Source: Sediminibacterium ginsengisoli (lineage in GTDB: Bacteria; Bacteroidota; Bacteroidia; Chitinophagales; Chitinophagaceae). Taken from it: 11,851 nucleotides of DNA. Position 1 is the first letter of the stretch, and the number at the start of each line of letters is the position of its first letter. A program made the position numbers and the translations under genes. Shown here one piece after another: positions 1 through 7,420 of the stretch. The stretch is taken from positions 1-11,851 of the forward strand of contig CAMAQW010000038.1 of the NCBI GenBank assembly GCA_945860335.1. Reading direction: 5' to 3'. Under the pieces are notes generated by a model that made no database searches, was not told the origin of the DNA, and worked only from the letters and a program-made list of their open reading frames with translations.

Positions 1-1719
1 ATTAAAAAAGTAACGGATGTAACAGCTGCAGCCGTAGAAATTCATATTGACTTAGCGCCGGGTATTTCTCCAGACATCACCATTGATGCACTTTATGCAT
101 TTACAGATTGTGAAGTGAGTATTTCACCCAATGCTTGTGTTGTAATTGACCATAAGCCACACTTTATTGGGGTGCAGGAACTTTTAAAAGATGCCACAGA
201 TAATACCAAAGAATTACTTCGCAAAGAATTAGATATTCGTCTTTCTGAACTTGAAGACAAATGGCATTATACCTCACTTGAAAAAATCTTCTTTGAAGAA
301 AAAATATATAAAGAGCTAGAACAAAAACATGCTTCTTGGGAAAATGTAATTGAAGCGATTGATAAAGCTTTTACGCCGTTTAAGAAAAAATTAAAGCGTG
401 CCATTGAAAGAGAAGACATTTTAAAATTGACGGAAAAGCCCGTTCGCCGTATTTACAGACTTGATATCAACGAGCTTATTGAGCAAATCAGAGGTATTGA
501 AGAAGAAATCAAGCAGGTGAAATTTGATTTAGAGCATTTAACAGAATATGCAGTTGCCTATTTCGAAAATCTCTTAAAAAAGTACGGTAAAAATAAAGAG
601 CGTAAAACAGAAATTAAAGCATTTGATACCATTCAGGTAAAACAAGTAGCGATTGCCAATACCAAGCTATACATCAATAGGGCAGAGGGTTTTATAGGTA
701 CCAGTCTTAAAAAAGATGAGCACTTATGTGACTGTTCTGATTATGATGACATCATTGCGTTTACAAAAGGTGGCACCATGAAAGTGGTAAAGGTTTCTGA
801 TAAAATTTTTATTGGGAAAGACATTTTATACGCAGCGGTATTCCAAAAAAATGATGAGCGTACCACCTACAACATGCTTTATGTAGACGGCGCTTCAGGT
901 GTAACCTATGCTAAGCGTTTTAACGTAACAGGGGTAACGCGTGAAAAAGAGTATGATTTAACAAAAGGCACCGATAAAACCCGCGTGCATTATTTTACGG
1001 CCAATTTAAATGGTGAAGCAGAAACGCTTAAATTAATTTTAAGCCCTAATTGTACGGCACGCATTAAAGAGTTGGATTTTTATTTTGAAGAAATTGAAAT
1101 CAAAGGCCGTTCTAGTATGGGTAATCAGGTAACCAAGTATCCTATTAAAACCGTTAAGTTTAAAGAACCTGGCAAAAGCACACTTGCTGGTCGTAAACTT
1201 TGGTTCGACGATAAATTTGGCAGATTAAACACCGAAGAAAAAGGTAAATACCTGGGTAGTTTTGAAGATGAAAAACTAATTGTTATTACCAAAGAGGGTA
1301 CCTACGAATTGACAGATACGGAACTTGCTCAACGTTTTGATCCTGAAAAAGTGATGCTCATAGAAAAGTTTGTACCTGAAAAAATTATTACAGCTGTTTA
1401 TTTAGACAATGATAAAATGCAGTACAATGTAAAGCGTTTTAAAATTGAAACCACCACGCTAAAAACCGAGTTTTTGTTTATCAAAGAAGGTAAAGGCAAC
1501 AAGCTTGAAGCTGTAACCACCATACAAGAACCAATTTTGCAAGTGCAAACAGGTAGGGGTACCCAGGTACGCGCTGCCAAGTTTAAAATAGCTAAAATGG
1601 TGGATGTAACGGGCTGGAAGGCGGTAGGCTCTAAACTCACAGATTTTAGTAAAACCATTGAAATGCAGTGGGAATCGCGACCTGAGGGTCCTAATGCTCA
1701 ACCTGAGTTGTTTGGATAA
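1..1719 (+). CDS. parC: DNA topoisomerase IV subunit A (GyrA/ParC family), 5'-truncated
   Basis: This is the breakage-reunion subunit of a type IIA topoisomerase, which with its ATPase partner decatenates or supercoils DNA. The frame is open from base 1, so the visible 572 residues lack the N-terminal part with the catalytic tyrosine. Codons from about 85 to 215 are helical and charged and match the tower/coiled-coil segment, including the family-like stretch KPVRRIYRLD before the long helix. From about base 640 to the end comes the beta-pinwheel C-terminal domain, with repeated blade motifs such as DDIIAFTKGG and KGRSSMGN. I see no canonical GyrA box (QRRGGKG-like), which favours ParC over GyrA; Bacteroidota versions are often annotated jointly as gyrase/topoisomerase IV subunit A. 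A GTG at 115 is internal and not the start. The gene ends with TAA at 1717-1719, 29 bases before the next gene. The family is firm; the ParC/GyrA distinction is likely but not proven. Confidence 0.9.
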   Translation: MKKVTDVTAAAVEIHIDLAPGISPDITIDALYAFTDCEVSISPNACVVIDHKPHFIGVQELLKDATDNTKELLRKELDIRLSELEDKWHYTSLEKIFFEEKIYKELEQKHASWENVIEAIDKAFTPFKKKLKRAIEREDILKLTEKPVRRIYRLDINELIEQIRGIEEEIKQVKFDLEHLTEYAVAYFENLLKKYGKNKERKTEIKAFDTIQVKQVAIANTKLYINRAEGFIGTSLKKDEHLCDCSDYDDIIAFTKGGTMKVVKVSDKIFIGKDILYAAVFQKNDERTTYNMLYVDGASGVTYAKRFNVTGVTREKEYDLTKGTDKTRVHYFTANLNGEAETLKLILSPNCTARIKELDFYFEEIEIKGRSSMGNQVTKYPIKTVKFKEPGKSTLAGRKLWFDDKFGRLNTEEKGKYLGSFEDEKLIVITKEGTYELTDTELAQRFDPEKVMLIEKFVPEKIITAVYLDNDKMQYNVKRFKIETTTLKTEFLFIKEGKGNKLEAVTTIQEPILQVQTGRGTQVRAAKFKIAKMVDVTGWKAVGSKLTDFSKTIEMQWESRPEGPNAQPELFG

Positions 1720-1726
1720 ACTAACT

Positions 1727-1734
1727 TACTTTTG
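1727..1734 (+). promoter_or_regulatory. Bacteroidota-type -7 promoter element (TACTTTTG) for the cvfB-like gene
   Basis: TACTTTTG fits the Bacteroidota sigma-70 -7 consensus TAnnTTTG exactly. TTG trinucleotides lie at 1708-1710 and 1712-1714, giving spacers of 16 and 12 bases, so the -33 half is imperfect. A start of transcription about 6-8 bases downstream would leave a leader of only about 8-10 bases before the ATG at 1749. This suggests the gene is expressed independently of parC, possibly with a nearly leaderless message. Confidence 0.6.
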
Positions 1735-1748
1735 CACAAAGTAGAAGT

Positions 1749-2588
1749 ATGGAACCTGTATTAGTAGGCTGTTACAATGAATTAAAGGTAAGTCGTAAGG
1801 TAGATTTTGGATTTTACCTAGATAATGGCGAAGAAGGTATTTTATTGCCTAAACGTTTTGCGCCTTCTACTTTAAAAATTGGTGATACCATCAAGGTTTT
1901 CGTTTACCACGATTCTGATAACAGGCTTATTGCAACTACCCAAGTAGCCAATGCATCTGTGGGTGAAATTGCGCTCTTAAAAGCAGTGGCCATTACAAGG
2001 CAGGGTGCTTTTTTAGACTGGGGTTTAATGAAAGATTTATTTGTACCTACTTCTAAACAGTTAGGTGGTATGCGTGAAGGTGGCACCTACCTTGTAAAAT
2101 TGTACCTCGACGAAATGACCGGACGAGTAGCTGCCACAGAAAAAATCGAACAGTTATTAAGCAACGAAGTGTTAACGGTTAAAGAATTAGACGTTGTTGA
2201 TTTAGTGGTGTACCGTAAATCGGAACTTGGCTATGTGATGATTGTTAATAACAAGCACACAGCTATTTTACACAGCAATGAAATTTTTAAAGAAATAAAT
2301 ATTGGCGATAAACTTACAGGTTTTGTAAAAACCATCAAGCCAGAAAATAAACTAGACGTTGTACTAGGCAAGCCTGGTTTTGGAAGGGTAGAAGATGAGC
2401 AGGAAAAAATACTTCGCTTACTGCAAGAAAATGATGGATACCTACCGTATCACGACAAGTCTGATCCAGAAGAAATTTATAACTTTTTTGGCATGAGCAA
2501 AAAGTCATTTAAAATGACAACAGGCACTTTGTACAAGCAGCGTAAAATTGAATTTACACAAACAGGCATAAAATTATTAGAATCATAA
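1749..2588 (+). CDS. cvfB: CvfB-like S1-domain RNA-binding protein
   Basis: A 279-residue cytoplasmic protein of the CvfB family, named for a Staphylococcus virulence regulator that binds RNA. Three consecutive S1-like beta-barrels can be read at about residues 5-62, 70-132 and 145-207; the second carries a typical GAFLDWGLMKDLFVP segment. A C-terminal winged-helix region follows at about 213-277 (YNFFGMSKKSFKMTTGTLYK). The length and domain order match the family (about 280 residues). The ATG at 1749 fits the conserved N-terminus and lies just behind a TAnnTTTG promoter element. The stop at 2586-2588 is followed after 12 bases by the thiolase gene, so the two are probably co-transcribed. The RNA target and physiological role in Bacteroidota are unknown to me, and the link to virulence regulation should not be carried over. 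Confidence 0.87.
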   Translation: MEPVLVGCYNELKVSRKVDFGFYLDNGEEGILLPKRFAPSTLKIGDTIKVFVYHDSDNRLIATTQVANASVGEIALLKAVAITRQGAFLDWGLMKDLFVPTSKQLGGMREGGTYLVKLYLDEMTGRVAATEKIEQLLSNEVLTVKELDVVDLVVYRKSELGYVMIVNNKHTAILHSNEIFKEINIGDKLTGFVKTIKPENKLDVVLGKPGFGRVEDEQEKILRLLQENDGYLPYHDKSDPEEIYNFFGMSKKSFKMTTGTLYKQRKIEFTQTGIKLLES

Positions 2589-2600
2589 TTATTATTCAAC

Positions 2601-3785
2601 ATGAAAAATCAAGTTGTTTATATTGTTTCTGCTGTTAGGACACCTATTGGAAGTTTTGGCGGCTCACTCAAAGATATACCTGCTACAAAGCTTGGTGCTA
2701 CTGCGATTCAAGCAGCTATAGAACGCGCAGGTATACAGGGTAACGACGTGGATGAAGTATTAATGGGTTGTGTCTTACAAGCTAATATTGGTCAAGCACC
2801 TGCGCGTCAGGCTGCAAAATTTGCAGGCCTTCCGGATAGTGTTGTTTGTACTACAATAAATAAAGTTTGTGCGAGTGGTATGAAAGCCATTATGCAAGGG
2901 GCTCAAGCTATTTTGTTAGGTGATGCGTCTGTGGTGGTTGCGGGTGGTATGGAAAATATGAGTAGTGTTCCGTTTTACGCGGGTGCTATGCGTTGGGGTA
3001 ATAAATATGGAGACACTACATTAACGGATGGGCTTGCTAAAGACGGCCTCACCGATGTGTATCATAAGTATGCGATGGGCAATGCTGCAGAACTTTGTGC
3101 TAGCAAATATAATTTCACAAGAGAAGATCAGGATGCTTTTGCGGTAGCTAGTTATACAAAAAGTAGAGCTGCATGGGAAGGTGGTGCATTTGATGCCGAA
3201 ATTGTTCCAGTGCCTATCCCACAAAGAAGTGGTGATCCCATTATGTTTTCAAAAGACGAGGAGCCATTTAATGTAAAGTTTGAAAAAATTCCAGGATTAA
3301 AACCAGCTTTCATAAAAGATGGTACCATTACGGCAGCTAACGCATCTACCATGAATGATGGAGCAGCTGCGCTTGTATTAATGAGTCAAGAAAAAGCAGA
3401 AGCACTTGGTATCAAGCCTATTGCTATATTAAAGAGTTATGCCGACGCAGAGCAGGCGCCAGAGTGGTTCACAACAGCACCTGCACTGGCTGTGCCAAAA
3501 GCAGTGGAAAAAGCGGGCATCACCACTGCTGATTTAGATTGTATAGAACTCAACGAAGCATTTTCGGTTGTAGGGCTTGCCAATACGCAACTTATGCAGC
3601 TAGATGCTGCCAAAGTAAATGTTAAGGGTGGAGCTGTTTCCATTGGACATCCGCTAGGATGCAGTGGCGCAAGAATTGTGGTAACCCTTATTCATGCATT
3701 AAAAGACAGGTCAGGAAAATTTGGCGCAGCCGGAATTTGTAATGGTGGAGGTGGCGCATCGGCCGTTGTAATAGAAAATTGCTAA
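2601..3785 (+). CDS. Acetyl-CoA C-acetyltransferase (thiolase)
   Basis: A biosynthetic-type thiolase of 394 residues that condenses two acetyl-CoA to acetoacetyl-CoA, or runs the reverse thiolysis, in the cytoplasm. All catalytic elements are visible: the nucleophilic Cys90 in NKVCASGMK, the NEAF motif at 318-321, His350 in GHPLGCSGAR (349-358) and the second active-site Cys380 in ICNGGGGAS. The N-terminal VYIVSAVRTPIGSFGG is the standard family opening, so the ATG at 2601 is secure. The gene starts 12 bases after cvfB with no separate promoter that I can recognise. It could serve fatty or amino acid breakdown or ketone-body metabolism. No 3-hydroxyacyl-CoA dehydrogenase or CoA-transferase lies beside it, so the pathway cannot be fixed from context. 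The symbol is left empty because atoB, phaA and thlA cannot be told apart here. Confidence 0.95.
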   Translation: MKNQVVYIVSAVRTPIGSFGGSLKDIPATKLGATAIQAAIERAGIQGNDVDEVLMGCVLQANIGQAPARQAAKFAGLPDSVVCTTINKVCASGMKAIMQGAQAILLGDASVVVAGGMENMSSVPFYAGAMRWGNKYGDTTLTDGLAKDGLTDVYHKYAMGNAAELCASKYNFTREDQDAFAVASYTKSRAAWEGGAFDAEIVPVPIPQRSGDPIMFSKDEEPFNVKFEKIPGLKPAFIKDGTITAANASTMNDGAAALVLMSQEKAEALGIKPIAILKSYADAEQAPEWFTTAPALAVPKAVEKAGITTADLDCIELNEAFSVVGLANTQLMQLDAAKVNVKGGAVSIGHPLGCSGARIVVTLIHALKDRSGKFGAAGICNGGGGASAVVIENC

Positions 3786-3805
3786 GGAAATTTTTGAGAA
3801 ATCGC

Positions 3806-4135
3806 TTAAGCCGTTTGCTCTATAATTTCATCCATTGAAATACCCATATGACTTTCGTCGTAAGTGCATTCGCCATTAATGATCACTAGCACTTGAGGAG
3901 ATTCGTGGTGCACTTTAAATTTTTCAGCAATTGCTGTAGATATATTTCTGTGTTGTAATAGGTCTAGTAAATAAAAATCTACACCAGCTGGTTGGGTGCT
4001 ACTTTCCAATCTATTAAGTGCCATCGAGCTAATGCTACAACGGGTACTGTGTTTAAAAAGCACTTGCGGTAAATTAAATGATTCGGAAGCAATGGCTTCC
4101 AGTTGATCGATACTAGTTAGATGTTTCCAATCCAT
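3806..4135 (-). CDS. ytxJ: Bacillithiol-system redox protein YtxJ (BrxC-type monothiol bacilliredoxin)
   Basis: A 109-residue thioredoxin-fold protein. It shows the YtxJ/BrxC signature FKHSTRCSIS with a single active-site Cys33, and a likely cis-proline at Pro80 (ESPQ), so it is a monothiol rather than a CXXC enzyme. A second cysteine, Cys90 (NGEC), is near the cis-Pro strand. In Firmicutes this family reduces proteins S-bacillithiolated under oxidative stress; many Bacteroidota also make bacillithiol, so the same role is inferred. The gene lies 24 bases downstream of a tiny lipoprotein gene on the same strand and probably shares its promoter. Its stop is separated by 20 bases from the stop of the convergent thiolase gene, with no clear terminator hairpin between them. 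No bacillithiol biosynthesis gene is in the window. Confidence 0.87.
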   Translation of the reverse strand: MDWKHLTSIDQLEAIASESFNLPQVLFKHSTRCSISSMALNRLESSTQPAGVDFYLLDLLQHRNISTAIAEKFKVHHESPQVLVIINGECTYDESHMGISMDEIIEQTA

Positions 4136-4159
4136 AAGGGCCTAAAAACGGTTTGCCAA

Positions 4160-4279
4160 TTAAGGTCTAAAATAACGTGGATTGGTAGTAGGGCAGCCTC
4201 TGCTTTTAGAAGCATTACAAGAAATGATAAATGTGGCACCAACTAACAATAAAAAAAGAAGTGCAGTGGTCTTTTTCAT
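4160..4279 (-). CDS. Small lipoprotein, 39 residues, unknown function
   Basis: Reading the - strand from the ATG at 4279-4277 gives a 39-residue peptide ending in TAA at 4162-4160. Residues 1-20 form a classic lipoprotein signal: MKK, a leucine-rich hydrophobic core, then FIISC with Cys21 as the probable lipidated residue. The mature peptide would be only 19 residues: C-NASKSRG-C-PTTNPRYFRP, with a second cysteine at position 29. The hydrophobic segment, lipobox and TATCTTTG promoter element about 45 bases upstream argue that it is real. It is followed after 24 bases by ytxJ, suggesting a two-gene unit. I do not recognise a function. The short cysteine-containing tail could be a redox or metal site, or simply an anchor remnant; neither is shown. 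Confidence 0.65.
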   Translation of the reverse strand: MKKTTALLFLLLVGATFIISCNASKSRGCPTTNPRYFRP

Positions 4280-4324
4280 ACTAAAAGGATAGGTTAAGCG
4301 TTTTGTTTCTGAGCTCTATTCTTT

Positions 4325-4332
4325 CAAAGATA
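4325..4332 (-). promoter_or_regulatory. -7 promoter element (TATCTTTG) for the lipoprotein-ytxJ unit
   Basis: Read on the - strand the site is TATCTTTG, an exact match to TAnnTTTG. It lies about 45 bases before the ATG of the small lipoprotein gene. No TTG is found at the ideal 17-23 base spacing; the nearest TTTG is 12 bases upstream (+ strand CAAA at 4345-4348), so the -33 half is weak or absent. Confidence 0.5.
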
Positions 4333-4409
4333 CTTATTTGCTTTCAAATGAGGCCTTTTGGAAGGGATAGATCTGTTAAATATATAAACGAAAAGTTTAA
4401 TTTTTTAGT

Positions 4410-5765
4410 ATGAAGGTCCATTTTATATCTATTGGCGGAAGTGTGATGCACCAATTTGCCATTGCATTACAGGGGAAAGGGTATCAGGTTACTGGTACTG
4501 ATGACGAAATTTTTGAACCCGCCCTTACCCATTTAAGAGATAAGGGTCTGTTACCCAGTGCTTTTGGTTGGCAGCCGGAGCTTATTACCCCAGATTTGGA
4601 CGCGGTTATATTGGGTATGCACGCCAAGGCGGATAATCCAGAACTAATAAAAGCCCAGGAGCTCGGACTCTCTATTTATTCTTTTCCTGAGTATATTTTC
4701 CACGAAAGCCAGCAAAAAAAGAGGGTAGTTGTAGGTGGTAGTCATGGCAAAACCACCACCACCAGCATGATCATGCATGTACTGAAAACCTGCCATCAAG
4801 ACTTTGACTATTTGGTGGGCGCAAAACTTGCAGGTTTTGACCAGTCTGTTAAAGTAACAAATGCCCCTACTATTGTTTGTGAGGGAGACGAATATTTGGC
4901 GAGTGCGTTACTTCGTCAACCTAAATTTCATTTTCTATTTCCACATGTTGCGATACTTACGGGCATCGCGTGGGATCATATCAATGTGTTTCCAACCTTC
5001 GAATTTTATTTAGAACAGTTTGTGATATTCATGCATAAAATTGAAGCGGGCGGCCTACTCATTTACAATGAAACAGATGAGGTACTTAATAATTTGGTGG
5101 TTGCTAATAAGCGAAACGATATTAGGTATATGCCATACAAAGTACCTGTGCATCAAATTACAAATGGCCAAACTTATATTACTTTAGATGGGGCTGAGGG
5201 TCCGCTGAGCGTTTTTGGTGATCATAACTTACTTAACATGCAAGCGGCTTATTATGCTTGTGCCGAACTTGGTATTTCTGCCAAAGATTTTGTGGGGGCC
5301 ATGGCTAATTTTACAGGCGCTTCTAAAAGACTAGAATTATTGGCAAGCAATAATGCGTGTAATATATACAGAGATTTTGCGCATGCTCCTAGTAAAGTTA
5401 TTGCCACTATCGATGCAGTAAAACAGCAATTCCCTTCCAGAAAACTAATTGGTGTTTTGGAACTGCATACCTATAGTAGTCTCAATAAAGAATTTATGCA
5501 CCAATATAAAGGGGCGCTTGAAAAAACAGATACTGCTGTAGTTTTTTATTCGAAACATGCGCTGCAAATAAAAGGATTGCCTGAATTACCTGAAAGCTAT
5601 GTGGTAGAAGGGTTTGATAAAAAGGGGCTACTGGTGATGACCGATAAAAATGCATTGGAGCAGTGGCTACAAGCACAAGATTATTCTAATACCAATTTAG
5701 TATTAATGAGTAGTGGTAATTATGATGGAATTGATTTACCTTCCTTTGCGCCAACTTTAATTTAA
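4410..5765 (+). CDS. mpl: UDP-N-acetylmuramate:L-Ala-gamma-D-Glu-meso-DAP ligase (murein peptide recycling)
   Basis: A 451-residue Mur-ligase family enzyme that attaches recycled tripeptide from the cell wall to UDP-MurNAc in the cytoplasm using ATP. An N-terminal Rossmann domain opens with MKVHFISIGGSVMHQFAIAL and contains TGTDDEIFEPA. The central domain has the P-loop GGSHGKTTTT (109-118), the EGDEY metal-site segment (158-162), His190 in AWDHINVFPT, and GDHNLLN (270-276). The C-terminal domain follows with SKRLE (305-309) and DFAHAPSKV (322-330). The N-terminal SIGGSVMH and the EGDEY/DFAHAPS details fit Mpl better than MurC, whose P-loop is usually GTHGKTTT. The ATG at 4410 matches the family start; upstream is only a poor promoter candidate (TAATTTTT at 4398-4405). 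The stop codon overlaps the next gene's ATG by one base, indicating translational coupling. No other peptidoglycan gene is nearby. Confidence 0.9.
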   Translation: MKVHFISIGGSVMHQFAIALQGKGYQVTGTDDEIFEPALTHLRDKGLLPSAFGWQPELITPDLDAVILGMHAKADNPELIKAQELGLSIYSFPEYIFHESQQKKRVVVGGSHGKTTTTSMIMHVLKTCHQDFDYLVGAKLAGFDQSVKVTNAPTIVCEGDEYLASALLRQPKFHFLFPHVAILTGIAWDHINVFPTFEFYLEQFVIFMHKIEAGGLLIYNETDEVLNNLVVANKRNDIRYMPYKVPVHQITNGQTYITLDGAEGPLSVFGDHNLLNMQAAYYACAELGISAKDFVGAMANFTGASKRLELLASNNACNIYRDFAHAPSKVIATIDAVKQQFPSRKLIGVLELHTYSSLNKEFMHQYKGALEKTDTAVVFYSKHALQIKGLPELPESYVVEGFDKKGLLVMTDKNALEQWLQAQDYSNTNLVLMSSGNYDGIDLPSFAPTLI

Positions 5766-6544
5766 TGTCAACTATGAAATTGCAATTAACAAGACCTATC
5801 GCATTTATTGATTTAGAAACTACAGGGGTAACCGTTAGTACAGACCGAATTGTAGAAATTGCAATTGTAAAAATTAGTCCCGACGGTACTAAAGTTGTTA
5901 AACGAAAATTAGTGAATCCACTCATGCCTATACCAGCGGGTTCAACAGCGGTACATGGCATTTCTGATGAGATGGTGAAAGATGCGCCTTCATTTAAGCA
6001 AATTGCCAATGAGGTAAAACAGTTTTTAGAAAACTGTGATTTGGGTGGTTATAATAGCAACCGTTTTGATATTCCAATGCTTATCGAAGAATTTTTAAGA
6101 GCGGGTATCGATTTTTCTATCGAAGGAACAAAACTAGTAGATGTACAAAAGGTATTTCACATGATGGAGCAACGTACCTTAAGTGCTGCCTATAAATTTT
6201 ATTGTTCTAAAGTATTAGAAGGAGCGCATGGAGCAGAAGCAGACGCTACCGCAACATGGGAAGTACTCGAAGCGCAACTTGAAAGATATCCGCAACTTGG
6301 CGATACCGTAGAAAGCATTGTAAAAATTACCGGCGAAGAAGACATCGTAGATTTTGCACGCCGTTTTATAAAAGTAAATGGCATCGAAATATTCAATTTT
6401 GGAAAACATAAAGGCAAGCCCATTACCCAGGTATTAAAAGAAGAGCCTCAATATTACGATTGGATGATGAAGGGTGATTTTGCCATGAATACCAAGCAAA
6501 AGCTTACTGAAATTCTGAATAGAACCCTTGTTACAAAGGCTTAG
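5765..6544 (+). CDS. DnaQ-family 3'-5' exonuclease with ExoX-like C-terminal domain
   Basis: A 259-residue DEDDh exonuclease. Exo I is FIDLETTG with Asp16 and Glu18, Exo II is NSNRFDIPML with Asp102, and Exo III is AHGAEADA with His155 and Asp160, so all four metal ligands and the catalytic histidine are present. After a linker, residues 208-250 (IFNFGKHKGKPI ... YYDWMMKGDFAM) form a small domain of the kind seen at the C-terminus of exodeoxyribonuclease X-like proteins. It may act in DNA repair or proofreading; the domain order differs from plain DnaQ epsilon subunits, so I do not call it dnaQ. The ATG at 5765 overlaps the mpl stop (TAATG). A second in-frame ATG at 5774 gives MKLQLTRPIAFIDLETTG, which looks like the usual family start, so the true start may be either. 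Confidence 0.88.
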   Translation: MSTMKLQLTRPIAFIDLETTGVTVSTDRIVEIAIVKISPDGTKVVKRKLVNPLMPIPAGSTAVHGISDEMVKDAPSFKQIANEVKQFLENCDLGGYNSNRFDIPMLIEEFLRAGIDFSIEGTKLVDVQKVFHMMEQRTLSAAYKFYCSKVLEGAHGAEADATATWEVLEAQLERYPQLGDTVESIVKITGEEDIVDFARRFIKVNGIEIFNFGKHKGKPITQVLKEEPQYYDWMMKGDFAMNTKQKLTEILNRTLVTKA

Positions 6545-6643
6545 TAAGGGGGGATTGGTCTATTGGATACTCAATTTTACCGGAATTAACACTGATTTGC
6601 ATAACTAATGGAGCTTTGTGACATATAAATCCGTTAGTATTTG

Positions 6644-6651
6644 TATTTTAG
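6644..6651 (+). promoter_or_regulatory. Possible -7 promoter element (TATTTTAG) before the glycosyltransferase gene
   Basis: The 130-base gap 6545-6674 holds no open frame of note. TATTTTAG matches TAnnTTTG except for its last two bases being AG, and lies about 24 bases before the TTG start. A TTTG at 6615-6618 is upstream but 25 bases away, longer than usual. This is a weak candidate; a separate promoter here is plausible mainly because of the gap length. Confidence 0.3.
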
Positions 6652-6674
6652 CCCTTCTACATACCCCCTAGAAA

Positions 6675-7418
6675 TTGGAAAAACTAGTAATCATACCAAC
6701 CTACAACGAACGCGAAAATATTGCGGCCATTATTGCTGCTGTATTTGAATTGCAAGCAGGTTATCATATTTTAATTATTGATGATGGATCTCCGGATGGA
6801 ACGGCCGCTATTGTAGAAGATTTAATGAAGTTGCACGAAGGGCAATTGTTTATTGAAAAACGTTCGGGTAAATTAGGACTCGGTACGGCGTATATCCATG
6901 GGTTTAAATGGACACTTGAAAAAGGGTACCAGTATATTTTTGAAATGGACGCCGACTTTTCACATAGCCCTCAAGATTTAGAAAGGCTGTATGCAGCATG
7001 TAATATTATTGGCGCAGACGTTGCGGTAGGTAGTAGGTATGTAAAAGGTGGAAGAACCGAAAACTGGCCACTTGACCGTCATATTTATAGTAAAGGGGGT
7101 GCGTTTTATACCAAGCTCATTACTTGGCTACCCGTAAATGATCCAACAGCAGGTTTTGTTTGCTATAAAAGAAAAGTATTAGAGACGATTAATTTAGATG
7201 AAATAAAATTTGTGGGTTATGCCTTTCAAATTGAAATGAAATTTAGTGCTTGGAAATTAGGATTCAAAATAATTGAAGTGCCCATTACTTTTGTAGACCG
7301 TAAAATAGGTCAGAGCAAAATGAGTAAGGGTATTATCAAAGAAGGCGTTTTAGGCGTTTTAAAAATGCAGTGGGAGAGTTTATTTCACCATTATGCAGAT
7401 AGGCTTCGAAATAAATAA
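6675..7418 (+). CDS. Polyprenol-phosphate-mannose synthase-type glycosyltransferase (GT2)
   Basis: A 247-residue family 2 glycosyltransferase of the DPM1 type, which transfers a sugar, typically mannose from GDP-mannose, to a polyprenyl phosphate at the cytoplasmic face of the membrane. The GT-A fold is clear: LVIIPTYNEREN (4-15), DDGSPDG (36-42), the metal-binding MDADFSH (91-97), GSRYVKGG (119-126), and the acceptor-side segment GYAFQIEMKF (181-190). There is no C-terminal membrane segment, as in the soluble single-domain class. The start is TTG at 6675: a TAG sits in frame only six bases upstream and the next in-frame ATG would remove the first 50 residues including the nucleotide-binding motif, so TTG is forced. 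The donor sugar is not proven by the sequence. The DMT transporter gene follows after two bases. Confidence 0.88.
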   Translation: MEKLVIIPTYNERENIAAIIAAVFELQAGYHILIIDDGSPDGTAAIVEDLMKLHEGQLFIEKRSGKLGLGTAYIHGFKWTLEKGYQYIFEMDADFSHSPQDLERLYAACNIIGADVAVGSRYVKGGRTENWPLDRHIYSKGGAFYTKLITWLPVNDPTAGFVCYKRKVLETINLDEIKFVGYAFQIEMKFSAWKLGFKIIEVPITFVDRKIGQSKMSKGIIKEGVLGVLKMQWESLFHHYADRLRNK

Positions 7419-7420
7419 AT

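Noticed and set aside
115..117. GTG at 115 as the start of the topoisomerase gene
   Set aside because: The same frame is open back to base 1 with family-like sequence, so the gene is simply cut by the window edge.
3021..3643. - strand open frames inside the thiolase gene
   Set aside because: They oppose conserved thiolase sequence and show no signal peptide, domain or promoter of their own.
3783..3808. Bidirectional terminator between thiolase and ytxJ
   Set aside because: The 20-base gap has a T run but no inverted repeat that I can pair into a convincing hairpin.
4398..4405. TAATTTTT as the mpl promoter
   Set aside because: It lacks the final G of the consensus, has no TTG at the proper spacing and lies only 5 bases from the ATG.
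4410..5765. MurC instead of Mpl
   Set aside because: The opening SIGGSVMH, the GSHGKTTTT P-loop and the DFAHAPSKV segment fit Mpl, and there are no neighbouring mur/fts genes as expected for murC.
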